Of a DNA stretch of 64,000 nucleotides, positions 38,268 to 48,643 are shown piece after piece. The notes under the pieces were generated by a model. The model searched no databases and was not told the DNA's origin. It worked only from the letters and a program-made list of their open reading frames with translations. The stretch comes from Nitrosomonas sp. JL21 (GTDB lineage Bacteria; Pseudomonadota; Gammaproteobacteria; Burkholderiales; Nitrosomonadaceae). The translations under genes were made by a program, and so were the position numbers. The DNA lies in the NCBI RefSeq assembly GCF_009833095.1, contig NZ_QRCB01000030.1, forward strand, positions 27,712 through 91,711. The letters are read 5' to 3'. The stretch's first letter is position 1; the number at the start of each line of letters is the position of its first letter.

Positions 38268-38789
38268 TCATTGTCTGAGATTAGGCAATCGATCAGCAAT
38301 AGGAATGAATTTCAGAGCTATGCCATTGTTGCACCAGCGCTCGCCCCTAGGTGGCGGGCCATCGTTGAAAACATGGCCTTGATGTCCTCCGCAGCGTATG
38401 CAATGGTATTCGATACGAAGGAAAATGAGGGTGAAATCCTGTTTGGTTTCGACGCACCCTGTAATCGGTTGAGTAAAACTGGGCCATCCAGTGCCGCTGT
38501 CATACTTATGCCGACTTTCAAACAATGGTAAATGGCATGCTGCGCACACATAGGTGCCATCTCGTTGTTCGTGATTGAGCTTGCTGCTGCCAGGTTCTTC
38601 AGTTTCTTCTTCAAATAACACGCGATAAGCTTCGGGCGAGACCAAGATCCGCCATTCTGTCTTCGGTTTGGTGAGGGGATCAAACACCCTGCTGTGGAGG
38701 TCATGAGTGACGACCTGTCCCTGCAAGAGTGAACTGGTAGAGCACCAGGAAACGATACCCATGTATTGAAGGAAAATGCGTCTTTTCAT
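38268..38789 (-). CDS. msrB: Peptide-methionine (R)-S-oxide reductase MsrB, exported form
   Basis: A 173-residue enzyme that reduces methionine-R-sulfoxide in proteins. Zinc-binding pairs CAAC and CIRC, the segment YDSGTGWPSF and GGHQGHVFNDGPPPRGERWC are all present; the final Cys of RWCNNG is the catalytic residue, in place of the usual RYCIN. The N-terminus MKRRIFLQYMG with a following hydrophobic stretch looks like a twin-arginine signal, so it should act in the periplasm. Start at ATG 38789. Confidence 0.88.
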   Translation of the reverse strand: MKRRIFLQYMGIVSWCSTSSLLQGQVVTHDLHSRVFDPLTKPKTEWRILVSPEAYRVLFEEETEEPGSSKLNHEQRDGTYVCAACHLPLFESRHKYDSGTGWPSFTQPITGCVETKQDFTLIFLRIEYHCIRCGGHQGHVFNDGPPPRGERWCNNGIALKFIPIADRLPNLRQ

Positions 38790-38959
38790 CGCGGATTGGT
38801 CATAAGTAGTTGCTGATATTTGAAATTTATTAGCGAAATGAGGCCAGGAATAAAGGAAAAAATTTATTAAAAGATCGGTGTAATCTTGAATGATGCTGTT
38901 GTGCAGGATGATCTATAAATCCTGTATCATCACGCTTTTAAGATGGTATCTTAACCCAC

Positions 38960-39931
38960 ATGAAAATCACCTTTTTGGAATTTGAGCAAAACATTGCAGA
39001 ATTTGAGTCCAAAATTGAAGAATTGCGTTTTGCACAAGATGATTCTGCGCTGGATATTTCCGCTGAGATTGCGCGCTTACAATCAAAAAGCCTGTCGTTG
39101 ACCAAAAATGTCTATTCGAAGCTGACGCCGTGGCAAATTTCACAAGTTGCTCGGCATCCTCAGCGGCCTTATACCCTCGACTATATCGATCATTTATTTA
39201 CTGATTTTGAAGAATTGCATGGTGACCGGAATTTTGCCGATGACCACGCGATTGTTGGAGGATTGGCACGTTTCAATGGTCAAACCGTGATGGTGATTGG
39301 GCATCAGAAAGGAAGAGATACCCGTGAAAAGATTTACCGGAACTTTGGCATGCCCAAACCCGAAGGATACCGTAAGGCGCTGCGTTTAATGCGTCTGGCT
39401 GAGAAATTTTCCATTCCTCTCATAACATTCATTGATACCCCGGGCGCTTACCCCGGCATTGATGCAGAAGAGCGAGGACAATCCGAAGCGATCGGCAGAA
39501 ATCTCTATGTCTTGGCGGAATTAAGAGTTCCGGTCATCTGCGTCATTATTGGAGAAGGAGGGTCGGGTGGTGCATTGGCTGTGGCGGTGGGAGATGTCAT
39601 CCATATGCTGCAATATGCCACTTATTCTGTTATATCGCCGGAAGGTTGTGCTTCAATTTTATGGAAAAGTGCCGAGAAAGCACCCGAAGCGGCAGAAATC
39701 ATGGGTATCACCGCAGACCGCCTGAAGGCGATGAACCTCGTTGATAGCATCGTTGCTGAACCTATCGGTGGAGCTCATCGTGATTATCCGGCCATCATGC
39801 AATCGGTGAGAACGGTGTTGCACGATTCGCTGCGTAAACTTCAACAAGAGCATTCGATCGAGACACTTCTGGAAAAACGGCTTCAGCGGCTCATGGCGTA
39901 TGGTTCTTACAAGGAAGTCAAAGTCGAATAG
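38960..39931 (+). CDS. accA: Acetyl-CoA carboxylase carboxyltransferase subunit alpha
   Basis: A 323-residue subunit of the carboxyltransferase that makes malonyl-CoA for fatty-acid synthesis. Family features: [60 protein letters not shown] and [11 protein letters not shown]. Length is typical. tilS begins inside its 3' end (32-base overlap), giving an accA-tilS unit common in betaproteobacteria. Confidence 0.96.
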   Translation: MKITFLEFEQNIAEFESKIEELRFAQDDSALDISAEIARLQSKSLSLTKNVYSKLTPWQISQVARHPQRPYTLDYIDHLFTDFEELHGDRNFADDHAIVGGLARFNGQTVMVIGHQKGRDTREKIYRNFGMPKPEGYRKALRLMRLAEKFSIPLITFIDTPGAYPGIDAEERGQSEAIGRNLYVLAELRVPVICVIIGEGGSGGALAVAVGDVIHMLQYATYSVISPEGCASILWKSAEKAPEAAEIMGITADRLKAMNLVDSIVAEPIGGAHRDYPAIMQSVRTVLHDSLRKLQQEHSIETLLEKRLQRLMAYGSYKEVKVE

Positions 39932-41261
39932 TCCCGTATGTGATACGAAAGCGGTGTTGCTGCAGCATATCTACCCTGGTAACCGGCTGGCGATTGCATT
40001 GAGTGGCGGCGTTGATTCCGTAGTGTTGCTGCACGTGCTTGCCGAGCTATCCAAAGAAATGCATTTCATGCTCACTGCCGTGCATGTCAATCATGGCATC
40101 AGCGATAATGCCAGTCATTGGAGCAGGTTCTGCTGTGACCTGTGCCATACCTATCAAATTCCGATCCATGTGGCGTACGTGCACGTAAAAAAAGGTATCG
40201 GCCTCAGTCTGGAAGCCAGTGCACGCGAGCAACGCTATCGGGTTTTCGGTTATTTGCAGGCCGATTTTGTCGTGCTGGCTCAGCATCTCGATGATCAGGC
40301 TGAAACAATGTTGCTGCAATTATTCCGCGGCGCCGGTATCAAGGGTCTTAGCGCAATGCCGGAGGTTCGGAATCAGCAGGGTCACAATTCACCAAAAATC
40401 CTTCGCCCGTTGCTGGAAGTCTCGCGTAGCAGTATTGAAACGTATGCGCGGCAAAACGAATTAACGTGGATCACGGATGAAAGTAATGACGATACGACCT
40501 TTAATCGAAATTTCTTGCGCCACGATGTGCTTCCGGTCATTCGCAAGCGGTATCCGCGCTATCCTGAGATATTGCTGCGTAGCAGCCGTCATTTTTCAGA
40601 AGCCAATGAGCTTCTGGACGAACTGGCGCAGATCGATCGGGATTATTGCTTGGTCGCGGGTAAATTGCATATAGAAAGGTTGCGTGCATTCAGTTTGCCT
40701 CGGGCCAAGAATCTGTTGCGCTATACTCTGTTATCGCATGGCGCGGATCTGCCAAGCACGGCACGACTCAATGAAATTCTGAAGCAGCTTCAGGCATTAT
40801 CGCCTGATCACCAATTTCATGTGAGCTTTGGCAACACAGAGATTCGCAGCTACCAAGGTGCTATTTATATCTTGTCGCGCCCAAAAGGTGCAGCAGAGTT
40901 CACGGAATTTCGCCGTCTGTGGCATGGCGAGGCATTACCGGATGTTCAACATACCCAGGGCGCCATTCGTTTCATCGAATCCAAGGGGCTAGGCATAAGC
41001 CCGCGGAAAATACTCGGTAAAACGATCGGCATTCGTCTGCGCAAGGGGGGGGAACGATTCATGCCGGCTTGTAACCGCCCGCGCCGAAGTCTGAAGAATC
41101 TGCTGCAGGAAGCGTCGATTCCGCCCTGGGAGCGCATGCGGATGCCTTTGCTGTTTTGTGATGAACGACTCGTTTGGGTGCCGGGCATCGGCATTGACTG
41201 TGAGTTTCAAGCAGAATCAGGGGAGCTGGGAATATTACCTGTCTGGAATTCATCATCGTGA
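39900..41261 (+). CDS. tilS: tRNA(Ile)-lysidine synthase TilS
   Basis: A 453-residue N-type ATP pyrophosphatase that converts the CAU anticodon wobble C of a tRNA-Ile to lysidine. The PP-loop SGGVDS is at residues 35-40, followed by HVNHGIS and [20 protein letters not shown]. The C-terminal tRNA-binding domain ends with [20 protein letters not shown]. The ATG at 39900 lies 32 bases inside accA; no later start keeps the N-terminus intact. Confidence 0.95.
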   Translation: MVLTRKSKSNSPVCDTKAVLLQHIYPGNRLAIALSGGVDSVVLLHVLAELSKEMHFMLTAVHVNHGISDNASHWSRFCCDLCHTYQIPIHVAYVHVKKGIGLSLEASAREQRYRVFGYLQADFVVLAQHLDDQAETMLLQLFRGAGIKGLSAMPEVRNQQGHNSPKILRPLLEVSRSSIETYARQNELTWITDESNDDTTFNRNFLRHDVLPVIRKRYPRYPEILLRSSRHFSEANELLDELAQIDRDYCLVAGKLHIERLRAFSLPRAKNLLRYTLLSHGADLPSTARLNEILKQLQALSPDHQFHVSFGNTEIRSYQGAIYILSRPKGAAEFTEFRRLWHGEALPDVQHTQGAIRFIESKGLGISPRKILGKTIGIRLRKGGERFMPACNRPRRSLKNLLQEASIPPWERMRMPLLFCDERLVWVPGIGIDCEFQAESGELGILPVWNSSS

Positions 41262-41330
41262 AGGTCAGGCAATCTTGAGGATAGTGGTGGGTATGGAGCA
41301 TATGATTTTTTTATTTTTTGAGGCAGCTCA

Positions 41331-42389
41331 ATGATTCTAGTGACAGGCGGTGCGGGATTTATCGGGAGTAATTTTGTTATGAATTGGTTGGTCCAATCGG
41401 ACGAACCCATCGTGAATCTGGATAAATTAACCTATGCGGGTAACTTGAAGAATCTGATTTCTCTGCAAGGAGATCACCGGCATCAGTTTGTCCAGGGAGA
41501 CATTGGAGATGCGAATCTGGTCTCAAGTTTGTTGAAGCAGCATCAACCCCGGGCAATCATCAATTTTGCTGCGGAGAGTCACGTTGATCGGTCGATTCAT
41601 GGGCCGGGAGATTTCATCCAAACCAATATACTCGGCACGTTCCGGTTATTGGAAGTCGTCCGAGGATACTGGGATGAATTGAATGCTTCTGCGAAACAGA
41701 ATTTTCGTTTTCTGCATGTTTCGACCGACGAAGTGTATGGCTCATTATCTCGGGATGAGGCGGCGTTCACCGAAGAGCATCGCTATCAACCTAATAGTCC
41801 TTATTCAGCCAGCAAGGCTTCCAGCGATCATTTGGTGCGCGCTTATCATCACACCTATGGCTTGCCGGTTTTGACTACCAATTGTTCAAATAATTATGGG
41901 CCGTACCAGTTTCCCGAAAAACTGATCCCATTGATGATCGTTAATGCGTTGGCGGGAAAACCGCTGCCGGTATATGGCGATGGCCAGCAAATTCGGGATT
42001 GGTTATACGTGATCGATCATTGCGATGCCATTTGCCGCGTGTTGGAAGCGGGGAGGATAGGCGAAGTCTATAATATCGGCGGTTGGAACGAGAAACCGAA
42101 TATCGAGATCATTCAAAAGATTTGTGATTTATTGCATGAATCCTACCCCGAATCCTCTTTTCAGCAGTTGATTACCTACGTCACGGATCGGCCAGGTCAT
42201 GATCGTCGCTATGCCATCGATGCCTCGAAAATTGAGCGCGAGCTCAATTGGAAACCTGCTGAGACTTTCGATTCCGGCATACGTAAGACCATTCAATGGT
42301 ATCTGCAGCATCCATCGTGGATCGCCGATGTACAAACGGGTGCATACCGGGAATGGATCGAAAAAAACTATGCGGGCGCGCGGTCATGA
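41331..42389 (+). CDS. rfbB: dTDP-glucose 4,6-dehydratase
   Basis: A 352-residue short-chain dehydrogenase-fold enzyme of dTDP-L-rhamnose synthesis. NAD motif [12 protein letters not shown] at the N-terminus, substrate motif [11 protein letters not shown] and catalytic [10 protein letters not shown] (Tyr and Lys). GAGG precedes the ATG. It overlaps rfbD by four bases. The rmlA and rmlC partners are not in the window. Confidence 0.94.
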   Translation: MILVTGGAGFIGSNFVMNWLVQSDEPIVNLDKLTYAGNLKNLISLQGDHRHQFVQGDIGDANLVSSLLKQHQPRAIINFAAESHVDRSIHGPGDFIQTNILGTFRLLEVVRGYWDELNASAKQNFRFLHVSTDEVYGSLSRDEAAFTEEHRYQPNSPYSASKASSDHLVRAYHHTYGLPVLTTNCSNNYGPYQFPEKLIPLMIVNALAGKPLPVYGDGQQIRDWLYVIDHCDAICRVLEAGRIGEVYNIGGWNEKPNIEIIQKICDLLHESYPESSFQQLITYVTDRPGHDRRYAIDASKIERELNWKPAETFDSGIRKTIQWYLQHPSWIADVQTGAYREWIEKNYAGARS

Positions 42390-43294
42390 AAATTGTGCTT
42401 TTCGGTAAAAATGGTCAAGTGGGTTGGGAATTGCAACGAAGCCTGGCGCCGCTGGGAGAATTGATCGCAATCAGCGCTTCGGATCAGGCCTTCTGTGGCG
42501 ATTTGACCAATTTGGCGGGTATTGCACAAACCATACGGCAAATTTCGCCGAATATCATCGTGAATGCCGCAGCGTATACTGCTGTCGACAAAGCCGAGCA
42601 AGAGTATGAATTGGCGCAGATCGTCAATTCAGAAGCACCCGGAGTGCTGGCCGAGGAAGCGCGGCGATCAAATGCAACATTGGTGCATTACTCGACAGAT
42701 TATGTGTTTAGTGGTGACGGTAGTGAGCCTTATCGGGAGATAGATGCTGCTCAACCACTGAATGTGTACGGAAAAACCAAGCTTCAGGGCGAAAAGAATA
42801 TCATTGCTTCCGGCTGCTCTTATTTTATTTTTCGTACTAGTTGGGTGTACTCGATCTACGGCAATAATTTTATCAAGACGATACTGCGCCTGGCGCAGCA
42901 ACGCGACAGGTTGACAATTGTCGATGATCAAATCGGGTCGCCCACCGGATCGGAATTGATTGCGGATATCACCGCGCAGGCATTGCATTCGTTGCGCTAT
43001 CAGCCCGAAGCTTCCGGTCTTTTTCATTTAGTGGCCCAAGGCTATACATCCTGGTTTGAGTATGCGCAATTCATCCTGGCTCATGCGCGGAGTGTGAATT
43101 TTCCATTGACGGTGCAATCCGAAGCAGTGCTGCCCATACCCAGCACTCAGTTTCCTTTGCCGGCCATGCGCCCTTTGAATTCGCGCCTGGCTACTCATAA
43201 ACTTGAAGATCAGTTTCAGTTGAAGCTGCCGGCTTGGCAAGCGGGAGTAACTCGCGCATTAACGGAACTTTTTCACAAACAACATGTGTCATGA
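42386..43294 (+). CDS. rfbD: dTDP-4-dehydrorhamnose reductase
   Basis: A 302-residue reductase that makes dTDP-L-rhamnose. The N-terminal [14 protein letters not shown] binds [15 protein letters not shown] and YGKTKLQGE carry the catalytic Ser/Tyr/Lys surroundings. The ATG at 42386 overlaps the rfbB stop (ATGA), so the two are coupled; longer upstream frames run inside rfbB and are not used. Confidence 0.94.
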   Translation: MKIVLFGKNGQVGWELQRSLAPLGELIAISASDQAFCGDLTNLAGIAQTIRQISPNIIVNAAAYTAVDKAEQEYELAQIVNSEAPGVLAEEARRSNATLVHYSTDYVFSGDGSEPYREIDAAQPLNVYGKTKLQGEKNIIASGCSYFIFRTSWVYSIYGNNFIKTILRLAQQRDRLTIVDDQIGSPTGSELIADITAQALHSLRYQPEASGLFHLVAQGYTSWFEYAQFILAHARSVNFPLTVQSEAVLPIPSTQFPLPAMRPLNSRLATHKLEDQFQLKLPAWQAGVTRALTELFHKQHVS

Positions 43295-43399
43295 ATTCGA
43301 CGCTTCGTTATGGAGTTATGCGTTTTGATGATGATTTTTTTGAGTCTGGGTGGCACGCGTGTTGAAAATTTTATTGACAAAATTGGCCCAAAAACTTGC

Positions 43400-43429
43400 T
43401 TGAACGATCGGTTGGGTTCGTTATATACT
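43400..43429 (+). promoter_or_regulatory. Probable sigma-70 promoter for the small lipoprotein gene
   Basis: TTGAAC at 43400-43405 and TATACT at 43424-43429 with an 18-base spacer, about 50 bases before the lipoprotein ATG. A second TTGACA lies at ~43374. Judged by eye only. Confidence 0.5.
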
Positions 43430-43477
43430 GCTTCCCCCTAAGTAAGTTAAAAGAACTTTTATAAGGAAAATTAGATA

Positions 43478-43696
43478 ATGAAATATACTCTTCTGGCTGC
43501 CTCCTTATTGGCTATGGCATTGTCTGCATGTGGAAAACCAAATCAAGCTCTACCTGAAACCGAGAAAGCAAATTACGAAAAACTCATGAGCGGCGGACAA
43601 GTTGAATGTCCTCATGGTCTTGACGGCAATGGCAATTGTTTGAAAGAAGGTGCTGATCCTCGTCCCTATGGCGGATCCAGCAAGCCCGGACACTAA
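43478..43696 (+). CDS. Small lipoprotein with Cys pair, 72 residues
   Basis: A lipoprotein, [20 protein letters not shown], with lipobox LSAC (Cys at 18). The mature ~55 residues contain two further Cys in [18 protein letters not shown], a likely disulfide loop, and a [12 protein letters not shown] tail. ATAAGGAAA precedes the ATG. It is monocistronic, with a promoter upstream and a strong bidirectional terminator downstream. Function unknown. Confidence 0.75.
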   Translation: MKYTLLAASLLAMALSACGKPNQALPETEKANYEKLMSGGQVECPHGLDGNGNCLKEGADPRPYGGSSKPGH

Positions 43697-43727
43697 GAAT
43701 TAGAAATTCCCGTTGAGGGGAAAAAAG

Positions 43728-43757
43728 AAAACCGCCGGAAGGGCGGTTTTCTTTTTT
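43728..43757. terminator. Bidirectional terminator between lipoprotein gene and bamC
   Basis: Perfect 9-bp stem AAAACCGCC / GGCGGTTTT with a 5-base loop, followed by CTTTTTTT on the plus strand and preceded by an A-run that serves the minus strand. It separates two convergent genes. Confidence 0.9.
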
Positions 43758-43774
43758 TAAGGTGTAACTGGATG

Positions 43775-44929
43775 TTATTTGAGCTGCTCATGCAACAAGG
43801 TAAGTATGCGGCTGGCGGTGGCTGAACTGACAGCCGATCCATCCTCATTGGACAGCGTGACCCTGCTGGTATTGGTGCCAGTATTATTGATTTGAATGCG
43901 ATATTTGGCGGCCTTCTCGTTTGCATCATCGCTGCGCCAAAACATGAGTCCCGACAAAATGCCTTCATCATCCCCTTTTTTCTTGATGTCCTTGTCGGGA
44001 TTGAGATATCGCACGAAATAAATCCCTTCTGCGCGATTTCGATCCTCAACAGTAAAACCGATCCGGTCCAGCGCCAAGCCAACCCGTCGCCATGATCGAT
44101 CAAATGCTTCATTGATGACCAGCGCATTTCCGGTTCCCGTCTCGATATAGGCCCGCTCTTGCGTAGTGCTTTGCCCGGTGGTCAATTCCAATTTGGCTTT
44201 TTCTTCTTCGACTCCGAAACGCATCATCAGGCGGGACAGCATCTCTGCTTCCAGATTTGGATCGGCTGGCTTCGGTTGCCAAATGGTGCGGTTGAGACTG
44301 CCTCCTTCGAGCACTTCGCTCATGCCGCGATGACTGATATATATCTCAGTGCTGCCATTCTCGTTCCGCTCAAGCCGGGTTCGAAATTTATCCCGTTCAG
44401 CGGTTGAGTAGATACTATCCAAAAAAGTGGACAAGAATGTTCTGATAAGATCGTGTGGAATCGTGGCGCGGTTTTCAGCCCAATCCGTTTCCATGATGCC
44501 GGCTTCAGGGACTTCTGTTTTGATCAAAAAACCAAGCTCTTGCCAGAATTCCTTGATGATGGGCCAGAGTACCTCAGGAGATTGCGGCACAACCAGCCAA
44601 CGCTGCGTGCCTGCCCGTTCGATATGAACATTCTGTACGGATGACGGCAAGAAAGCAGTATTAGTCGTTTTGGATGGATTTCCCCGTTCGTTACTGTAGC
44701 TCGAAAACGTGGCAGTTCCCGAACCGCCCTCAGGGATCGCATAGCGCTCATCAATGGCAGGTTGAACGAGATCGGGGGGGATTTCTAGCGGCGGCAGTTT
44801 TCCAGCGGATTTATAATCGATCGTTTTGGTTTCAGGAAAGAGCTGGAATGTACCGCAGCCGGTGTTTGTCAAGGAAAGCATCAATACTAGAGACGACAAG
44901 GTCGCTTTTCGCCAGTGCATTGTTGACAT
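43775..44929 (-). CDS. bamC: Outer membrane assembly lipoprotein BamC
   Basis: A 384-residue lipoprotein of the BAM complex, which folds beta-barrels into the outer membrane. Signal sequence with lipobox TNTGC (Cys ~24), then ETKTIDYKSAG, LEIPPDLVQP, the N-terminal unstructured lasso, and two helix-grip domains. The ATG at 44929 lies one base after the dapA stop with AAGGAG from the dapA end as ribosome-binding site, so translation is coupled. The conserved dapA-bamC pairing supports the call. Confidence 0.9.
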   Translation of the reverse strand: MSTMHWRKATLSSLVLMLSLTNTGCGTFQLFPETKTIDYKSAGKLPPLEIPPDLVQPAIDERYAIPEGGSGTATFSSYSNERGNPSKTTNTAFLPSSVQNVHIERAGTQRWLVVPQSPEVLWPIIKEFWQELGFLIKTEVPEAGIMETDWAENRATIPHDLIRTFLSTFLDSIYSTAERDKFRTRLERNENGSTEIYISHRGMSEVLEGGSLNRTIWQPKPADPNLEAEMLSRLMMRFGVEEEKAKLELTTGQSTTQERAYIETGTGNALVINEAFDRSWRRVGLALDRIGFTVEDRNRAEGIYFVRYLNPDKDIKKKGDDEGILSGLMFWRSDDANEKAAKYRIQINNTGTNTSRVTLSNEDGSAVSSATASRILTLLHEQLK

Positions 44930-44930
44930 C

Positions 44931-45818
44931 TTACTCCTTCGAGACGGGTATATTTGCGGATTGCATCGCTTCGAGAATAAGCGAGTGATACTGTTCGGAT
45001 AACGGTGTGAGCGGTAAACGGATTCCATGCCCGATCAAGCCCATGCGCGCCACTGCCCATTTGACGGGAATCGGATTGGCTTCTACGAACAGATCGTTAT
45101 GCAAACCTAACAGTTTGTTATTGAGCGCCCGTGCAGTATCGAGATCTCCCGCCTTGGCAGCAATGCACAGATCATGCATCAGCTTAGGCGCGACATTCGC
45201 CGTGACTGAGATAACGCCATGTCCTCCGAGCAATAACAGCGCCAGCGAACTGATGTCGTCGCCGCTATAAATCGAGAAATCTGTCGGGGCGCGCAGTAGC
45301 AGATCGGAACCTCGTCCAATATCGCCGGTGGCATCTTTGATGCCGACGATGTTGGGAATCTTAGCCAAACGCAATGCGGTATCGTTATGAATATCAGAAA
45401 CCGTTCTGCCCGGAACATTATAAAGAATGTGTGGGATGTCGACGGCTTCGGCAATGGCTTTGAAATGCTGGTATAACCCTTCTTGGGTAGGCTTGTTGTA
45501 GTAGGGCGCGACAGAGAGACAGGCATCGACCCCCGAATTTTTCGCAAAAATCGATAAATCAATCGCTTCGCGTGTCGAATTGGCGCCCGTTCCGGCAATG
45601 ACCGGTATGCGTCCGGCCACGTGATCAACCGCCGTCCGCATGAGCAGATGATGCTCATCGAAATCAACGGTTGGAGATTCACCGGTTGTGCCAACTACTA
45701 CAACGCCATCGGTACCCTCGGCGATGTGAAAATCAAGAAGAGAGCGGAATCGTTCCAGATCCAATTCGCCATCTTCATGCATCGGCGTCACGATAGCCAC
45801 TAAGCTACCTTTAAACAT
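44931..45818 (-). CDS. dapA: 4-hydroxy-tetrahydrodipicolinate synthase
   Basis: A 295-residue TIM-barrel aldolase that condenses pyruvate with aspartate semialdehyde for lysine and peptidoglycan synthesis. [10 protein letters not shown] near residue 42, LYNVPGRT with the catalytic Tyr near 135 and VGIKDATGD with the Schiff-base Lys near 163. Length is typical. It precedes bamC on the same strand. Confidence 0.95.
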   Translation of the reverse strand: MFKGSLVAIVTPMHEDGELDLERFRSLLDFHIAEGTDGVVVVGTTGESPTVDFDEHHLLMRTAVDHVAGRIPVIAGTGANSTREAIDLSIFAKNSGVDACLSVAPYYNKPTQEGLYQHFKAIAEAVDIPHILYNVPGRTVSDIHNDTALRLAKIPNIVGIKDATGDIGRGSDLLLRAPTDFSIYSGDDISSLALLLLGGHGVISVTANVAPKLMHDLCIAAKAGDLDTARALNNKLLGLHNDLFVEANPIPVKWAVARMGLIGHGIRLPLTPLSEQYHSLILEAMQSANIPVSKE

Positions 45819-45955
45819 AGCAATCTATCCAATAAAAAAGCACATTTTACCCGAATCTTTTATGGCTTAAGCATATTCTCCGGCAATTCTGCTATTTTTT
45901 ATGCCTGCGGCCCGAACAGCGGTCTTTTGAACGCACTCCCCACTAGGCTCTTCCT

Positions 45956-48553
45956 TCACTTGGAAAAATGAATGGCACCGTCGCTATAGTCGACTGTAAT
46001 GGTATCCTTCGCCACAAATCTGCCCTCCAGAATTTCTTTCGCCAATGGATTCTCAATTTGAGCCTGAATCGCGCGTTTAAGTGGGCGGGCGCCAAACACT
46101 GGATCAAATCCAGCTTGAGAAATGGCGGCCAGGGCTGCGTCGCTGACTTCGAGCTTCATGTCCAGTTTTGCCAATCTCGTTTCCAGATAATGCAACTGGA
46201 TTTTGGCGATCGATTGAATATGTTTGGCATCCAAAGCGTGAAACACAACCACCTCGTCGATACGATTGATGAACTCCGGGCGGAAGTGCATTTTCACTTC
46301 GCTCATCACGGCTTCCTTGATGGCTGAATACGGACTGCCTGCCATATCCTGGATCATTTGCGAACCGAGATTCGATGTCATTACGATGACGGTATTCTTG
46401 AAATCCACGGTACGCCCCTGACCATCCGTCATGCGGCCGTCATCCAGAACTTGGAGCAAGACATTGAATACATCGGGATGCGCTTTCTCGACCTCATCGA
46501 GCAATATCACGGCATAGGGTTTTCGGCGCACGAGTTCCGTCAAGTATCCGCCTTCTTCATAACCGACATAGCCCGGAGGCGCGCCGATCAGGCGCGCGAC
46601 CGAATGTTTCTCCATGAATTCGGACATATCGACGCGTATCAAGTGATCTTCCGAATCAAACAAAAAGCCGGCCAGCGCTTTGCACAACTCGGTTTTTCCG
46701 ACGCCAGTCGGTCCCAGGAACAAGAAAGAACCGTACGGACGGTTCGGATCGGCCAGTCCGGCACGTGAGCGCCGAATGGCGTCGGAGACCAATTTGACGG
46801 CTTCATCTTGACCGACGACGCGCTGATGCAGTTTTTGTTCCATCAGCAGCAGCTTCTCACGCTCGCCCTGCATCATCTTAGCGACGGGAATGCCCGTGGC
46901 GCGGGAAACAACTTCAGCAATTTCTTCTGCGCCCACTTGCGTGCGCAACAATTTAGGCGCATTCGCAGTCTTTGAGCTACTGCCTTGGGATTTTTGATCG
47001 TTCAACTGGGATTGCAGTTGCGCCTCCAATTGCGGCAACCGGCCATATTGCAATTCAGAAACCTTTTGCCAGTCTCCTTTGCGGGTTGCGGCTTCGATTT
47101 CCAATTTGAGCTTTTCCATTTCTTCCTTGATGTGCTGGGAGCCTTGCACTTGGAATTTCTCGGTCTTCCAGATTTCCTCTAAATCGGCATATTCGCGTTC
47201 TTTCTGTTTGATTTCATCTTCGAGCAATTGCAGACGCTTTTGGGAAGCTTCGTCCTTTTCTTTTTTGATTGCTTCGCGCTCGATTTTCAATTGAATCAAG
47301 CGCCGATCCAATTTGTCCAGTGCTTCAGGTTTGGAATCGATTTCCATCTTGATGCGGGCCGCGGCTTCGTCGATCAGATCGATCGCTTTATCCGGCAGGA
47401 AACGATCCGTGATGTAGCGATTGGATAATTCCGCTGCTGCCACGATTGCAGGGTCGGTGATATCCACGCCATGATGCAGCTCATATTTTTCTTGCAGGCC
47501 ACGAAGAATCGCGATGGTGGCTTCTACCGAAGGTTCTTCTACCAGTACTTTCTGGAAGCGGCGTTCCAGCGCGGCGTCTTTCTCGATATATTTACGGTAT
47601 TCATCCAGCGTGGTTGCGCCGACACAGTGCAATTCACCACGCGCCAGCGCTGGTTTGAGCATATTGCCCGCATCCATGGCGCCCTCGGCTTTGCCGGCGC
47701 CGACCATCGTATGCAATTCATCGATGAAGACAATGGTCTTTCCTTCGTCCTGCGCAAGTTCTTTCAGCACCGATTTGAGGCGCTCCTCAAATTCACCACG
47801 GTATTTCGCACCCGCTAACAGTGCAGCCATGTCCAATACCAGCACGCGCTTATCTTTCAGGCTTTCGGGTACTTCTCCATTAATGATGCGCTGCGCCAGC
47901 CCTTCGACGATGGCAGTCTTGCCTACGCCTGGCTCACCGATCAGCACAGGATTATTCTTGGTACGGCGTTGCAGCACTTGGATCGCTCGTCGAATTTCAT
48001 CATCACGTCCGATGACTGGATCCAGTTTGCCTTGGCGCGCTCGCTCGGTCAGATCGAGGGTATATTTCTTCAGTGCTTCCCGACTGCCCTCAGCCTCGGC
48101 GCTGCTGACCTGTTCGCCGCCACGCACTGTGTTGATGGCGCGCTCCAGTGCTGCGTAGTTGGCGCCAAATTGCTTCAACAATGCGCCGATCTCGCCTTTG
48201 TCTTGCAGCACCGCCAACAGAAACATTTCCGATGCGATGAATTGATCATTGCGTTTCTGGGCTTCCTTGTCTGCCAAATTGAGCAGATTGTTTAAACCGC
48301 GGGAAAGCGTGACTTCTCCTCCCGAATGCTCGATTTTCGGTAATCGCTGTATCTGTTGCTTGAGATTATCCAGTAACGGAGTAGTGTTCACACCTGAGCG
48401 CTGCAGCAGAGAGACGGTGCTGCCATCTTCTTGCTGCAAGAGCGCGAGCAATAAGTGCTGAGGCTCGATCGTTGGATTATCCTGACCGACTGCAATGCTT
48501 TGTGCATCGGATAAGGCTTGTTGAAATTTGGTCGTGAGCTTGTCAAAGCGCAT
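45956..48553 (-). CDS. clpB: ATP-dependent chaperone ClpB
   Basis: An 865-residue disaggregase that works with DnaK. N-terminal Clp repeats (residues ~1-145), first AAA module with Walker [10 protein letters not shown] (~205) and [10 protein letters not shown], the middle coiled-coil (M-domain) at ~410-525, second AAA module with GPTGVGKTE (~607) and [10 protein letters not shown], and a C-terminal small domain. Start at ATG 48553 with GGGGAG; the longer frame upstream runs through the promoter. A sigma-32 promoter lies directly upstream. Confidence 0.96.
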   Translation of the reverse strand: MRFDKLTTKFQQALSDAQSIAVGQDNPTIEPQHLLLALLQQEDGSTVSLLQRSGVNTTPLLDNLKQQIQRLPKIEHSGGEVTLSRGLNNLLNLADKEAQKRNDQFIASEMFLLAVLQDKGEIGALLKQFGANYAALERAINTVRGGEQVSSAEAEGSREALKKYTLDLTERARQGKLDPVIGRDDEIRRAIQVLQRRTKNNPVLIGEPGVGKTAIVEGLAQRIINGEVPESLKDKRVLVLDMAALLAGAKYRGEFEERLKSVLKELAQDEGKTIVFIDELHTMVGAGKAEGAMDAGNMLKPALARGELHCVGATTLDEYRKYIEKDAALERRFQKVLVEEPSVEATIAILRGLQEKYELHHGVDITDPAIVAAAELSNRYITDRFLPDKAIDLIDEAAARIKMEIDSKPEALDKLDRRLIQLKIEREAIKKEKDEASQKRLQLLEDEIKQKEREYADLEEIWKTEKFQVQGSQHIKEEMEKLKLEIEAATRKGDWQKVSELQYGRLPQLEAQLQSQLNDQKSQGSSSKTANAPKLLRTQVGAEEIAEVVSRATGIPVAKMMQGEREKLLLMEQKLHQRVVGQDEAVKLVSDAIRRSRAGLADPNRPYGSFLFLGPTGVGKTELCKALAGFLFDSEDHLIRVDMSEFMEKHSVARLIGAPPGYVGYEEGGYLTELVRRKPYAVILLDEVEKAHPDVFNVLLQVLDDGRMTDGQGRTVDFKNTVIVMTSNLGSQMIQDMAGSPYSAIKEAVMSEVKMHFRPEFINRIDEVVVFHALDAKHIQSIAKIQLHYLETRLAKLDMKLEVSDAALAAISQAGFDPVFGARPLKRAIQAQIENPLAKEILEGRFVAKDTITVDYSDGAIHFSK

Positions 48554-48585
48554 AAAGGTTCTCCCCGGAAAGGTTAATGGCTCGT

Positions 48586-48613
48586 ACGTGGGGAATGATA
48601 TCAAAATTTCAAG
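48586..48613 (-). promoter_or_regulatory. Sigma-32 (RpoH) heat-shock promoter of clpB
   Basis: Reading leftward on the minus strand: CTTGAAA, 13 bases, CCCCACGT. This matches the RpoH consensus CTTGAAA-N(11-15)-CCCCATnT at all seven -35 positions and most of the -10. The -10 box ends 33 bases before the clpB ATG. Confidence 0.82.
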
Positions 48614-48643
48614 AGAAGAAATTTTGCTACTGCATGAACGGAT

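Noticed and set aside
43347..43363. TGGCAC-N5-TTGAA resembling a sigma-54 promoter
   Set aside because: The invariant GC of the -12 element is absent, and a better sigma-70 pair lies closer to the gene.
47514..48158. Long plus-strand frame (214 codons) opposite clpB
   Set aside because: It is the antisense shadow of the conserved ClpB first AAA module; composition is Ser/Arg-rich and no ribosome-binding site is present.
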